Program-made: the position numbers and the translations under genes
Shown here: piece by piece, positions 37,472 through 45,721 of the stretch
Layout: every line of letters begins with the position of its first letter
How positions within the stretch are numbered: the first letter of the stretch is position 1
Assembly: GCA_945878375.1 (NCBI GenBank)
Contig: CAMDWG010000002.1
Location: 62,001 to 126,000, forward strand
Reading direction: 5' to 3'
DNA: 64,000 nt
From: Roseomonas mucosa
GTDB taxonomy: Bacteria > Pseudomonadota > Alphaproteobacteria > Acetobacterales > Acetobacteraceae
The notes under the pieces: generated by a model
The model's database searches: none
Seen by the model: the letters and a program-made list of their open reading frames with translations, nothing else
Told to the model about the DNA's origin: nothing

Positions 37472-38038
37472 ATGCGGACCATCATCGTCGCCGGGCTCGC
37501 CGGCGCGCTGCTGCTGGCGCGCGGCCGGCCGGAGGGGCTGTCGCTGGTGGAATCCTCGCCGGCCGGGGCCTGGCGGTCCTTCGCGGCTGCGCTGATCTGC
37601 CTGCCGGCGCTGCTCGGCATCCGCTTCTTCTCCTGGGTCACCTTCGGCACGCCGGAAGGCGGCATGCTCCGCGCGCTGATCGCAGAGCTGACGGCCTATG
37701 CCATCGCCTGGGTCGGCTTCGCGCTGCTGACCCTGCCCTTGGCCCAGGCCTGGGGGCGGGAGGCGTCCTGGCCGCGCTTCATCGCCGCCTGGAACTGGAC
37801 CAACATGGTGCAATACGCGCTGATGCTGGTGCTGACGGTGCCGGCCGCGCTCGGGCTGCCGCCGGGGGTGACGCAGGCGCTGACGCTGTGTGGCATCGGC
37901 TACGCCTTCTGGCTGGAATGGTTCGTGGCCCGCCATGCGCTGGGTGTGGAGGGCGGCAAGGCAGCCGCCCTGGTCGGGCTCGACCTCATGCTCGGCCTGT
38001 TCCTGGCGGGCATGATCCGCACGCTTTCGGGGGGATGA
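37472..38038 (+). CDS. Uncharacterised membrane protein downstream of dapE
   Basis: A 188-residue, strongly hydrophobic protein with about five membrane helices (for example MRTIIVAGLAGALLLARG, AAALICLPALLGIRFFSW, ALIAELTAYAIAWVGFALLT, ALMLVLTVPAALGL and ALVGLDLMLGLFLAGMI). It is in the dapD-dapE strand run, 23 bases after dapE, and its stop overlaps the region of the next start. I do not recognise the family; it resembles the uncharacterised membrane proteins often found next to dapE in this order. Confidence 0.6.
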   Translation: MRTIIVAGLAGALLLARGRPEGLSLVESSPAGAWRSFAAALICLPALLGIRFFSWVTFGTPEGGMLRALIAELTAYAIAWVGFALLTLPLAQAWGREASWPRFIAAWNWTNMVQYALMLVLTVPAALGLPPGVTQALTLCGIGYAFWLEWFVARHALGVEGGKAAALVGLDLMLGLFLAGMIRTLSGG

Positions 38039-38040
38039 GG

Positions 38041-39099
38041 ATGACCGGCCGTTTCGACGCGGGGGCGCTGCTGCGCTTCGCGACCGCCGCCTGCCGCGCG
38101 GCGGGCCTCGATGCCGACAAGGCGCACGATGTGGCGGAGGTGCTGCTGGATGGCGACCTGATGGGCCATGACACGCATGGCCTCGGGCTGCTTGCCCCGT
38201 ATCTCGACAGCCTCGCCGCCGGCGACATGGCGGCGGAAGGCGAGCCGGAGGTGCTCTCCGCCACCCCCGTGGTGCAGGCGTGGAATGGGCGGAAGCTGCC
38301 CGGCCCCTGGCTGGTGCGCCGCGCGATCGAGGCCGCGGACCAGGCCGCTGCGGTGTTCGGCCTTGGCGCCGTCTCCATCGCGCAGAGCCACCACATCGCG
38401 GCGCTGGCGGCCTATGGCCCGGCGGTGGCGGCGCGGGGGCGGATGCTGGTGCTGACCTGCTCGGACCCGGCCACGGCTTCCGTCGCGCCCTGGGGCGGGA
38501 CGCAGCGCGTCATCACCCCCAACCCGCTGGCGGCCGCCTGTCCGACGCCTGAGGGGCCGGTGATCCTCGACGTGTCGATGTCCATCACCACCAACGGCAT
38601 GACCGCCCGCCGCCGGGCAGAGGGCACGCGCTTTCCGGGCAACTGGCTGCTGGATGGCGCCGGCAACCCGACCGACGACCCCAACGCCTTCTGGGGCGAG
38701 CCCGCCGGCACGCTGCTGCCGTTGGGCGGGGTGGAGGCGGGGCACAAGGGCTTCGCGCTCGGCCTGCTGGTGGAAGCGCTGACCAGCGGGTTGTCGGGCA
38801 CCGGCCGGGCGGCGGCGCCGAAGGGCTGGGGCGCGTCGGTCTTCGTGCTGGTGCTGGACCCGGCGAAATTCGGCGGCGCGGAGCGCTTCCTGGCCGAGAG
38901 CGGCTGGATGGCGGATGCGGTGCGTGGCAACCCGCCGCGCCCCGGCTTCGACCAGGCCCGGCTGCCCGGCGACCGGGCGATGGCCCGGCGCGCCAAGGCG
39001 CTGGCCGAGGGCATCGTGCTGCACCCGGCGATCCCGCCCGCGCTGGAGAAGCTTGCCGCGCGCCATGGTCTGGCGCTTCCGCTCTCGCAGGGCGGCTGA
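38041..39099 (+). CDS. Ldh family NAD(P)-dependent oxidoreductase (malate/L-lactate dehydrogenase type)
   Basis: A 352-residue member of the Ldh_2 family (malate, ureidoglycolate or sulfolactate dehydrogenases; not the Rossmann LDH fold). Diagnostic segments: LLDGDLMGHDTHGLGLLAPY, SIAQSHHIAAL, WGGTQRVITPNPLAAACP and GHKGFALGLLVEALTSGLSG. It acts on 2-hydroxy/2-oxo acids in the cytosol. ATG at 38041 has a GGGGGG-type site; another at 38035 overlaps the upstream stop. The substrate is unknown. Confidence 0.85.
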   Translation: MTGRFDAGALLRFATAACRAAGLDADKAHDVAEVLLDGDLMGHDTHGLGLLAPYLDSLAAGDMAAEGEPEVLSATPVVQAWNGRKLPGPWLVRRAIEAADQAAAVFGLGAVSIAQSHHIAALAAYGPAVAARGRMLVLTCSDPATASVAPWGGTQRVITPNPLAAACPTPEGPVILDVSMSITTNGMTARRRAEGTRFPGNWLLDGAGNPTDDPNAFWGEPAGTLLPLGGVEAGHKGFALGLLVEALTSGLSGTGRAAAPKGWGASVFVLVLDPAKFGGAERFLAESGWMADAVRGNPPRPGFDQARLPGDRAMARRAKALAEGIVLHPAIPPALEKLAARHGLALPLSQGG

Positions 39100-39116
39100 A
39101 TGGGCGTAGCCCTCGC

Positions 39117-39160
39117 CAGCCCAACCAGGCCCGCATTTGCCCTGACAACGGGTTGGGCTG
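39117..39160 (+). terminator. 10-bp stem after the Ldh-family gene
   Basis: CAGCCCAACC (39117-39126) and GGTTGGGCTG (39151-39160) are exact reverse complements with a 24-base loop, 18 bases after the stop. It could terminate the dap-ldh run; there is no T-run. Confidence 0.4.
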
Positions 39161-39189
39161 CGGGTTCGGGGGATGCTGCGCATAGTGGG

Positions 39190-39356
39190 CTAGGGTCCAA
39201 ACCCAATCAGACCCGAGGCGGAGGGCCGAGGACGGCGTGGAAGGCCGCAAGGAAGGTCGCGCCGCCGATGCTTGTTGCATCGGCAAGCGGCCTAACGCCG
39301 CGGATGCCAGGCCGGACCGGCCAGGCGCCCGGCAGATGATTGGGTTTGGACCCTAG
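39190..39356. repeat. 167-bp element with perfect 20-bp terminal inverted repeats
   Basis: CTAGGGTCCAAACCCAATCA at 39190-39209 is repeated as its exact reverse complement at 39337-39356. The interior holds a second stem, GCCGATGC/GCATCGGC (39264-39284), and no convincing gene. Size and structure fit a MITE-like or palindromic intergenic repeat between the Ldh-family gene and the MFS transporter. No target-site duplication is obvious at the ends. Confidence 0.8.
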
Positions 39357-39374
39357 GCCGGGGACACGACTTTG

Positions 39375-40601
39375 ATGCGGGAGGCGGGCGCGCGGGCCGG
39401 ATCGTTGTTCTTCGGCTGGCGCGTCGTCGGCGCGGGCTTCGTCGTCGCCATGTTCGGCTGGGGCTTCGGCTTCTATGGCCCGCCGGTGTTCCTTCATGCG
39501 GTGGAGGCCGGGCGGGGCTGGCCGCTCTGGATGGTGTCCCTCGCGGCCACCTGCCATTTCCTCGCGGGTGCCGTCGTGGTCGCGCGGATGCCGGCGTTGC
39601 ATGCGCGCTTCGGGATCGTCGCCGTCACCCGGGCCGGCGCAGTGGCGGCGGCGCTGGGCGTGATGGGCTGGGCGCTGGCCGCCGAGCCCTGGCAACTCTT
39701 CGCCGCGACGCTGCTGTCGGGCGCGGGCTGGGCGGGGACGGGCGGGGCGGCGATCAACGCCATCGTCGCGCCCTGGTTCGCCCGCCGCCGGCCGGCGGCG
39801 CTGGGGGCGGCGTTCAACGGGGCGAGCATGGGGGGCGTGCTGCTCGTGCCCCTCTGGGTGGCGCTGATCGGCGGGCTCGGCTTCGGCTGGGCGGCGGCGC
39901 TGCTGGGGGGCGCGATGCTCGGCGCGGTCTGGTGGGTCTCGGCGCGCTATCTCGGGCGGAGCCCGGCGCAGATGGGGCTGCTGCCGGATGGCGACGCGCC
40001 GGGCGGCGCGGCGCCGGCCAATGCGCGGGTCGCGGCGCGGCTTGGCCCCCAGGCCGGGCGGGATCGGCGCTTCGTGACGCTGGCGGGGGCGAATGCGCTC
40101 TGCTTGTTCGCCCAGCTCGGGCTGATCGCGCATCTGATTTCCGTCCTTGCGCCGGTGCTGGGGGCGCAGGGGGCGGGGCTGGCGATGGGGCTGGCGACGG
40201 CCTGTGCGGTGGCGGGGCGGGTGCTGGCGGGGTGGCTGCTGCGCCCTTCGGTGGATCGGCGGCTGGCCTTCGCGGGCAATGCCGTGATGCAGGCGGCGGC
40301 GGTGCTGCTGCTGATGGGGCCGGGGGGGCATGTGGGGCTGCTGCTGCTGGCGGTGGCGATCTTCGGCTTCGGCATCGGCAATGCCACCACCCTGCCGCCG
40401 CTGATCGCGCAGCAGGATTTCGCCGAGGCCGACATGCCCCGCGCCGTCGCGCTGCTGGTCGCGACCGGGCAAGCCACCTACGCCTTCGCCCCCGCCGCCT
40501 TCGGCCTGCTGCGAGAGATCGACACGCTGGTGATGTTCGCCGCCGTCGCTGGCTGCCAGGCGCTGTCGGCGGCGCTGGTGCTGGCCGGGCGGCGGGGCTG
40601 A
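39375..40601 (+). CDS. MFS transporter
   Basis: A 408-residue inner-membrane protein with about 12 helices in two halves. It opens SLFFGWRVVGAGFVVAMFGW, like oxalate/formate-antiporter-type MFS carriers, and has GAAFNGASMGGVLLVPLWVAL in helix 5 and the halves linked near residues 195-225. ATG at 39375 was chosen; a TTG one codon upstream is possible. It begins 18 bases after the inverted-repeat element, so its promoter likely lies in or upstream of that element. The substrate is unknown. Confidence 0.85.
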   Translation: MREAGARAGSLFFGWRVVGAGFVVAMFGWGFGFYGPPVFLHAVEAGRGWPLWMVSLAATCHFLAGAVVVARMPALHARFGIVAVTRAGAVAAALGVMGWALAAEPWQLFAATLLSGAGWAGTGGAAINAIVAPWFARRRPAALGAAFNGASMGGVLLVPLWVALIGGLGFGWAAALLGGAMLGAVWWVSARYLGRSPAQMGLLPDGDAPGGAAPANARVAARLGPQAGRDRRFVTLAGANALCLFAQLGLIAHLISVLAPVLGAQGAGLAMGLATACAVAGRVLAGWLLRPSVDRRLAFAGNAVMQAAAVLLLMGPGGHVGLLLLAVAIFGFGIGNATTLPPLIAQQDFAEADMPRAVALLVATGQATYAFAPAAFGLLREIDTLVMFAAVAGCQALSAALVLAGRRG

Positions 40602-40611
40602 GGGGCCGGGG

Positions 40612-41766
40612 TCAGGCCCGGGGCAGCGCCTCCAGCACCACTTCCGCCGCCGCTTCGCTCGGCGTGAGGCCGGGGGGGTGGAGCTGGTCCAGGACGCTGG
40701 CCAGACCCGTGCGCTGCGCTGCGGCGGCCTCCGCATCCGTCATCAGGCGGTACAGCGCCTCGGCCAGCGCTTCCGGCGTCGCGCGGTCCTGCAAATACTC
40801 GGGCGCGACCTCGTGATCCGCCAGCAGGTTCACCAGGCTCGCGAAGCGCACTCGCACCAGCCGGCGGATGATCGCCGCCGTGATCGGGTTCACGCGATAG
40901 GTGACGACATGCGGCAGCCCGGCCACCGCCATCTCCAGGCTCGAGGTGCCGGACTTGATCAGCCCCGCCCCGCCGGCGGCGCGGACAGCGGCGAAGGCGT
41001 CGTGCTTCTCGGCCAAAGTCTCGACCAGGATCGGGCGGCCGGGCCAGCCGGCGGCGGCTTCGCGCACCTGCTCCGCCACCACGGGCGAGACGGGGATGAC
41101 GGGGCGCAGGCCGGGCAGGCGGGATTCGAGGAGCCGGAGCGTCGCGCCGAAGATCGGCAGCAGGCGCTTCGCCTCCATCCTTCGGCTGCCGGGCATGGCG
41201 AGCAGCAGGCGCTCCTCCGGCGCGATGCCGTGGCGGGCGCGGAAGCGGGCGGCGTCGCCGCCATCGGCGCCGCTTTCCAGCACCGGATGGCCGACGAAGC
41301 TCGCGGGGATGCCGGCATTGTCGAACAGCACGGGTTCGAAGGGCAGCAGGCAGAGGATGCGGTCCACCCGCTCCCTCACCTTCTTCACCCGCCCCGGCCG
41401 CCACGCCCAGATCTGCGGCGCGACATAGTGGATGACGGGGATGCCGAGCGGCTTCACCCGTTCGGCCAGCCGCAGCGTGAAGCCGGGGCTGTCGATGGTG
41501 ACGATCAGGGCGGGGCGGCGGGCGGTGATGTCCGCCACCGTCTCCGCCATGCGGCGCGACAGGTTGCGGATGTTGGGCAGCACCTCGATCAGCCCCATCA
41601 GCGCCAATTCGCGCATGGGGAACAGGCTCGCCATGCCCTGTTCGGCCAGTCTTTCGCCGCCGATCCCCGCGAAGGTCAGGTCCGGCCGCCGCCCGCGCAG
41701 CGCGCCCACAAGCCGCGCGCCGAGCGCATCGCCGGAGGCTTCGCCGGCCACGATGTAGATCAGCAC
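40612..41766 (-). CDS. lpxB: Lipid-A-disaccharide synthase
   Basis: A 384-residue GT19 glycosyltransferase that joins UDP-diacylglucosamine and lipid X at the inner membrane in lipid A synthesis. It opens LIYIVAGEASGDALGARLV; IGGERLAEQGMASLFPM, IDSPGFTLRLAERVKPLGIP and YVAPQIWAWRPGRVKK are diagnostic. The start is a GTG at 41766 because no ATG fits. Other lpx genes are not in the window. It is convergent with the MFS gene and preceded on the same strand by the nitrilase-family gene. Confidence 0.94.
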   Translation of the reverse strand: MLIYIVAGEASGDALGARLVGALRGRRPDLTFAGIGGERLAEQGMASLFPMRELALMGLIEVLPNIRNLSRRMAETVADITARRPALIVTIDSPGFTLRLAERVKPLGIPVIHYVAPQIWAWRPGRVKKVRERVDRILCLLPFEPVLFDNAGIPASFVGHPVLESGADGGDAARFRARHGIAPEERLLLAMPGSRRMEAKRLLPIFGATLRLLESRLPGLRPVIPVSPVVAEQVREAAAGWPGRPILVETLAEKHDAFAAVRAAGGAGLIKSGTSSLEMAVAGLPHVVTYRVNPITAAIIRRLVRVRFASLVNLLADHEVAPEYLQDRATPEALAEALYRLMTDAEAAAAQRTGLASVLDQLHPPGLTPSEAAAEVVLEALPRA

Positions 41767-41824
41767 TACACTGCCGCCCGATGGTCGGAGGGCCGCAGGC
41801 CCGGAGAGCTGAATGGGTCGGCCA

Positions 41825-42721
41825 TTAAACGTACTCCGCCGGGGTGGGCGTGGGGATGGGGTGGCGTGGCCAGTCGCGGTGGTTCCGCACCGCGCCATGC
41901 TCCCGCACTTCCTCCAGCCGCGCGGGGTCGAGGGTGCAGAACACCCAGCCCGCTTCGTCCTGCTTGCCGCAGGCCAGCACGCCATCCTCGGGGAAGCCGC
42001 GATCAGCGGGGCCGAACACCGCCGCCTGGCCGCGATTGACGTCGAGCGCCGCGCTCCAGGGCGCGAGGCCCACGGTGGGCGTGCAGGCGATGTAGCATTG
42101 GTTCTCGATCGCGCGGGCGGCGGCGGAGATGCGGATGCGCGTCGCGCCATGCGCGCTGTCGGTGCAGGACGGCGCCAGCACCAGCCAGGCGCCGGCTTCG
42201 ACCTGGGCGCGGACATGCTTCGGGAATTCGACATCGTAGCAGATCGAGATCCCGATCCGCCCCCAAGGCGTGTCGAAGACGCGCGGCGGCGCGCCGGGGG
42301 CAACACCCCAGCGTTCGGCCTCGAAGCGGGTCATGATGCGTTTTTCCTGCATCGCCGTGCGGCCATCCGGGGCGATCAGCGGCGCGCGGGCGACCACGCG
42401 GTCCCCATCGCGCATCGGCAGCGTGCCGGGCAGCAGCCAGACCTTGTGGCGGATCGCGGCGTCGCGCATCGCGGCCAGGATGGGCTCCGCATGGGCCACC
42501 ATCGCGGCGAGTTCGGTGGCCTCGTCGGTCGCGTCCTGGCCGGCGAGCGCGGCGCCAAGTTCGACGCAGGCATATTCGGGCAGCACCAGCAGGTCGGCCC
42601 GGTCCCGCGCCTGCGCGATCCAATGGTCCAGCCTGGCGCCGAAGGCGGCGACGGAGGGGACGCGCTCCACCGGATATTGCAGCAGGCCGATCCGGATCGT
42701 GCGGGCGGGCGGCGCGGTCAT
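41825..42721 (-). CDS. Carbon-nitrogen hydrolase (nitrilase superfamily)
   Basis: A 298-residue nitrilase-fold enzyme. The Glu-Lys-Cys triad is visible in VLPEYACVE, MQEKRIMTRFE and ISICYDVEFP. Such enzymes hydrolyse amides, nitriles or N-carbamyl compounds in the cytosol. It overlaps the upstream GNAT gene by 4 bases, an arrangement of nitrilase and GNAT that recurs in this superfamily (some members are even GNAT-nitrilase fusions), which suggests a joint job. The substrate is unknown. Confidence 0.87.
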   Translation of the reverse strand: MTAPPARTIRIGLLQYPVERVPSVAAFGARLDHWIAQARDRADLLVLPEYACVELGAALAGQDATDEATELAAMVAHAEPILAAMRDAAIRHKVWLLPGTLPMRDGDRVVARAPLIAPDGRTAMQEKRIMTRFEAERWGVAPGAPPRVFDTPWGRIGISICYDVEFPKHVRAQVEAGAWLVLAPSCTDSAHGATRIRISAAARAIENQCYIACTPTVGLAPWSAALDVNRGQAAVFGPADRGFPEDGVLACGKQDEAGWVFCTLDPARLEEVREHGAVRNHRDWPRHPIPTPTPAEYV

Positions 42722-43320
42722 GCCCCGAGATCCTTGGTCCAGAAATCCAGGCGATGCGGCGTGGCCTGCGTCGCGCCGACTTCCTTCCAGTCGAAGGTCA
42801 CGGCGAGGCCAGGGCAGGGCGTGTAGCCTCGCCGGCGCCAGAATTCATCGAGCGGCACGTAATCGGCAGGCTTGCGCGGATCGGCCGGGTCGCGCCGCAC
42901 CGCGCAGAAGGCGGCGTGGCGCAGGCCGAGGCGGCGCGCATGGGCTTCCCGTTCCACGAAGAACCGCACCCCCGCGCCGCGGCCGCGCCAGGGGGCGAGC
43001 AGGATGGATTCGCCGAAATAGCAATGCGCGGCGGGGTCGAGGCCCGCTGCTTCGAAGGCCTGTTGGACGGGGGCGTGGCCCTGGGTCATCGGCTCACAGG
43101 TCGCGGCGCCGACCACCCGGGTGCCATCGCGGCAGACCACCACGGCCGCACCGGGGGCATCGGCATAGGCGCGGAGGTAGCCGCGCTCATAGGCCTCGTC
43201 GCCTTCGTACAGATAGGGCCAGTCGCGGAAGACGGCGATGCGTAGCCGGGCGAGGTCCGGCAGCAGCCCGTGCAGCGCCGGGCCGGCGAGTGTCTCGAAG
43301 GTCAACTGGACGTCGGGCAT
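42718..43320 (-). CDS. GNAT family N-acetyltransferase coupled to the nitrilase
   Basis: A 200-residue acetyltransferase. The acetyl-CoA loop is in FGESILLAPWRGRGAGVRFF (Q/RxxGxG/A), with AAVVVCRDGTRVVGAATCEP in the core sheet and a C-terminal FWRRRGYTPCPGLAVTFDWKE. The start is at 43320 or four codons upstream at 43332; neither has a strong ribosome site. It is divergent from the SemiSWEET gene. Its acceptor is unknown. Confidence 0.83.
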   Translation of the reverse strand: MPDVQLTFETLAGPALHGLLPDLARLRIAVFRDWPYLYEGDEAYERGYLRAYADAPGAAVVVCRDGTRVVGAATCEPMTQGHAPVQQAFEAAGLDPAAHCYFGESILLAPWRGRGAGVRFFVEREAHARRLGLRHAAFCAVRRDPADPRKPADYVPLDEFWRRRGYTPCPGLAVTFDWKEVGATQATPHRLDFWTKDLGA

Positions 43321-43386
43321 GGGGGGATGCATAGGCAGCCGGCCTCGCCCGGGGAAGGGGCCAGGACTGGCAGGGAGGGGCAGAGA

Positions 43387-43641
43387 GTGGATCCGGTCGA
43401 GCTGATCGGCCTGGTGGCCGGGTTGATGACCACCAGCGCCTTCGTGCCGCAGGCGGTGCAAAGCTGGCGCACGCGCTCGGCGCGGGATGTGAACCTGGTG
43501 CTGCTGGTGCTGCTGGCGGCGGGCAACACACTCTGGCTCACCTATGGTGCGCTGATGGGGTCCTGGGGGCTGGTCGCGGCCAATGTGGTGACGGTGCCGC
43601 TCTGCCTGCTGATCCTGTGGGTGAAGTTGAAGTGGGGGTAG
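43387..43641 (+). CDS. SemiSWEET-type sugar transporter
   Basis: An 84-residue protein with three hydrophobic helices, the half-unit of MtN3/SWEET carriers. It opens VDPVELIGLVAGLMTTSAFV with the PQ motif (VPQAVQSWRTRSARDVN), then LLAAGNTLWLTYGALMG with the conserved Trp-Tyr region. It would dimerise to move sugars passively. It starts at GTG 43387 with GGAGG upstream. Convergent with the COG0523 GTPase gene. Confidence 0.9.
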   Translation: MDPVELIGLVAGLMTTSAFVPQAVQSWRTRSARDVNLVLLVLLAAGNTLWLTYGALMGSWGLVAANVVTVPLCLLILWVKLKWG

Positions 43642-43644
43642 CGA

Positions 43645-44736
43645 TCACCCCGCTTCGATCGCGGCGCGCTCGGCCGCGGCGGTGAGGAAGGCGCGGAGGC
43701 CGGATTCCACCGCCTCCGGCTCGATGCCCCGCAAGATGAAGACCAGGCGGGATCGGCGCGGCGCGCCCTCGGGCCAGGCGGGCAGGCGGCGGGGCGGGTG
43801 GAACAGGCCCTGCACGCCATGCACCACCACGGGCTGCGCCTCTCCCATTATGTCCAGCACGCCCTTGATGCGGAGCATCGCCGCGCCGCGCACCGTCGCC
43901 ATCATCTCCAGCCACCCGGCCAGCCCGTCCCAGGGCAGGGGCGTGTCGAAATCCAGGCAGAGGGCGCGGATGTCCTCGCCATGGCGGTTCGGGTCGTGGT
44001 GGTGGTGATGCCCGTGGTCGTGATGGTGATGGTCGTGGTGATGCTCGCCCTGGCCCGCCGCGCCGATCCAGCGCGCGACATCGGGCGTCTTCACGGCTGT
44101 GTCCCAGGGGCCGGCGGCCAGGATCGCTTCCGGCGCGAGGGCGCCGGCCACCGCCACCTCGATCGGCGCCACCGGGTTCAGCGCACGGAGCCGCGCGCGC
44201 AGCGCCGCGACGGCCCCCGGCGGCGCGAGGTCGGTCTTGGTCAGCACCAGCCGGTCGGCCACCGCCGCCTGGCGGCGCGCTTCGTCCTGCGTGTCGAGCG
44301 TCGCCTCGCCCGCCACCGCATCGACCAGCGTCACCACCCCATCCAGCACGAAGCGCCGCCCGATGCGCGGATCGCCCATGAGCGTCGCCAGGATCGGCGC
44401 GGGATCGGCGAGGCCCGTCGTCTCCAGCACCACGCGCTTCACCTTGCGGCCATCCAGGATCCGCGCCCAGAGATCGTCCAGCGCCCGCGGCAGGTCCCCG
44501 CGCACCGTGCAGCAGAGGCAGCCGGCGCTGAGCAGCACCGCCTCACCCTCCAGCTTCTCCACCAGCAGGTGGTCCAGGCCGATCTCGCCGAATTCATTGA
44601 TCAGCACCGCCGTGTCGGCGAGCGCGGGGTGGCCGAGCAGCGCGTTCAGCAGCGTCGTCTTGCCCGCGCCGAGGAAGCCGGTCAGCACGGTCAGCGGCAC
44701 GGGGCCGGGGGCCGAGGAGGCGTGTGTGGCGCTCAT
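43645..44736 (-). CDS. COG0523 (CobW/ZNG1-like) metal-handling GTPase
   Basis: A 363-residue G3E GTPase. Walker A is [16 protein letters not shown], followed by EFGEIGLDH, the metal-binding CxCC motif [11 protein letters not shown] and the guanine-specificity motif LTKTDLA. A histidine-rich loop of more than a dozen His (about 225-246) is a likely zinc store. The C-terminal CobW_C domain is present. It overlaps hisI by 4 bases, and a Fur/Zur-family gene is divergent, so a zinc-insertion role under zinc starvation is the best reading. A cobalamin role is less likely. Confidence 0.9.
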   Translation of the reverse strand: MSATHASSAPGPVPLTVLTGFLGAGKTTLLNALLGHPALADTAVLINEFGEIGLDHLLVEKLEGEAVLLSAGCLCCTVRGDLPRALDDLWARILDGRKVKRVVLETTGLADPAPILATLMGDPRIGRRFVLDGVVTLVDAVAGEATLDTQDEARRQAAVADRLVLTKTDLAPPGAVAALRARLRALNPVAPIEVAVAGALAPEAILAAGPWDTAVKTPDVARWIGAAGQGEHHHDHHHHDHGHHHHHDPNRHGEDIRALCLDFDTPLPWDGLAGWLEMMATVRGAAMLRIKGVLDIMGEAQPVVVHGVQGLFHPPRRLPAWPEGAPRRSRLVFILRGIEPEAVESGLRAFLTAAAERAAIEAG

Positions 44737-45164
44737 CGGCCGTAGAGCGCCTTGGGATCGGCCTCGGGCGCGGTGAGCGTCGCAAGATCTGGCCCGCGCG
44801 GCGCGCGGTAGAAGCAGCTGCGGCGGCCGGTGTGGCAGGCAACGCCATGCTGATCCACCAGCGCCAGCAGCGTGTCCCCATCGCAATCCAGCCGCAGATC
44901 GACCAGGCGCTGCACCTGGCCCGAGGTCTCGCCCTTGCGCCACAGCGCCTGGCGGGAGCGCGACCAGTAGCAGACCTGTCCGGTCGCCAGCGTCTCCGCC
45001 AGGGCATCGCGGTTCATCCAGGCCATCATCAGCACCTCTCCCGTCTCGTGCTGCTGGGCGATGCAGGCGACGAGGCCGTCGCGGTCGAAGCGCACGGCGT
45101 CCAGCAGGCGCGCATGGGCGGCCTTGTCCTGGCTGGTCTGGGCTTCAGGAAAGCTGGTCGGCAT
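44733..45164 (-). CDS. hisI: Phosphoribosyl-AMP cyclohydrolase
   Basis: A 143-residue zinc enzyme that opens the ring of phosphoribosyl-AMP in histidine synthesis. The zinc cysteines are all kept: Cys94 in [10 protein letters not shown] and Cys110/Cys117 in ACHTGRRSC. No fused HisE is present. It is the upstream partner of the COG0523 GTPase (4-base overlap) and divergent from the Zur-family gene, not with hisGD, which lies 17 kb away. This suggests zinc-responsive expression. Confidence 0.93.
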   Translation of the reverse strand: MPTSFPEAQTSQDKAAHARLLDAVRFDRDGLVACIAQQHETGEVLMMAWMNRDALAETLATGQVCYWSRSRQALWRKGETSGQVQRLVDLRLDCDGDTLLALVDQHGVACHTGRRSCFYRAPRGPDLATLTAPEADPKALYGR

Positions 45165-45197
45165 GGCAAGGCATCCGCTTCGGCGTTAGGATGACGC

Positions 45198-45212
45198 TGT
45201 TACACTATATCG
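45198..45212. promoter_or_regulatory. Candidate Zur-box in the hisI / regulator divergent gap
   Basis: TGTTACACTATATCG sits in the 76-base gap between hisI and the Fur/Zur-family gene. It resembles one form of alphaproteobacterial Zur operator (TGTTATAnTATAACA) but matches a perfect dyad at only about half its positions. The TATAT core may also serve as a -10. A guess needing binding data. Confidence 0.3.
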
Positions 45213-45240
45213 CCCGGCCATGGCCGAGGGGGAAGAGCAG

Positions 45241-45714
45241 ATGGACGCATCCTCATCGACGGGCGTGGAGGCGATGCTGGATCGCGCGGCGGGCTCCTGC
45301 CTCGCGCGCGGGGCGCAGCTGACGGCGTTGCGCCGGCAGGTGCTGCGGCTGGTGCTGGCCTCGCCGCAGCCCATCGGCGCCTATGCGCTGCTGGACCAGC
45401 TGCGGGCCGAGCGGCCGGGGGCGGCGCCGCCCACGGTCTATCGCGCGCTGGATTTCCTGCAGGAACACGGGCTGGTGCACCGGGTGGAGCGGCTGAACGC
45501 CTTCGTCGGCTGCGCGGGGCCGGAGGCGCATCACCATTGCGGGCATGGCCATGACCATCCCCACCAGTTCCTGATCTGCTCGAAATGCGGCGCCACCGCC
45601 GAGATCTGCGACGACCGGGTGGCGCATGCGGTGGCGGATGCGGCGCGGATCGCCGGCTTCGCCCCCCACCGCACCACGGTGGAGGTGGAGGGCGTCTGCG
45701 CCGCCTGCCGCTGA
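45241..45714 (+). CDS. zur: Fur-family regulator, Zur type
   Basis: A 157-residue metalloregulator. A winged helix (QLTALRRQVLRLVLASPQPI and APPTVYRALDFLQEHGL) precedes a dimerisation domain with the His-rich HHHCGHGHDHPHQF and structural zinc cysteines CSKCG and CAAC near the end. The long N-terminal extension and paired CxxC motifs fit Zur more than Fur. The start at 45241 has GGGGGAAGAG before it; an ATG at 45220 has no site. Its neighbour set (hisI, COG0523) supports zinc control. Confidence 0.8.
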   Translation: MDASSSTGVEAMLDRAAGSCLARGAQLTALRRQVLRLVLASPQPIGAYALLDQLRAERPGAAPPTVYRALDFLQEHGLVHRVERLNAFVGCAGPEAHHHCGHGHDHPHQFLICSKCGATAEICDDRVAHAVADAARIAGFAPHRTTVEVEGVCAACR

Positions 45715-45721
45715 GGGGCGG

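Noticed and set aside
43960-44050. Short tandem-like repeat of CAC/GTG triplets
   Set aside because: It encodes the His/Asp-rich metal loop of the COG0523 GTPase; it is a coding low-complexity stretch and not a CRISPR or microsatellite of interest.
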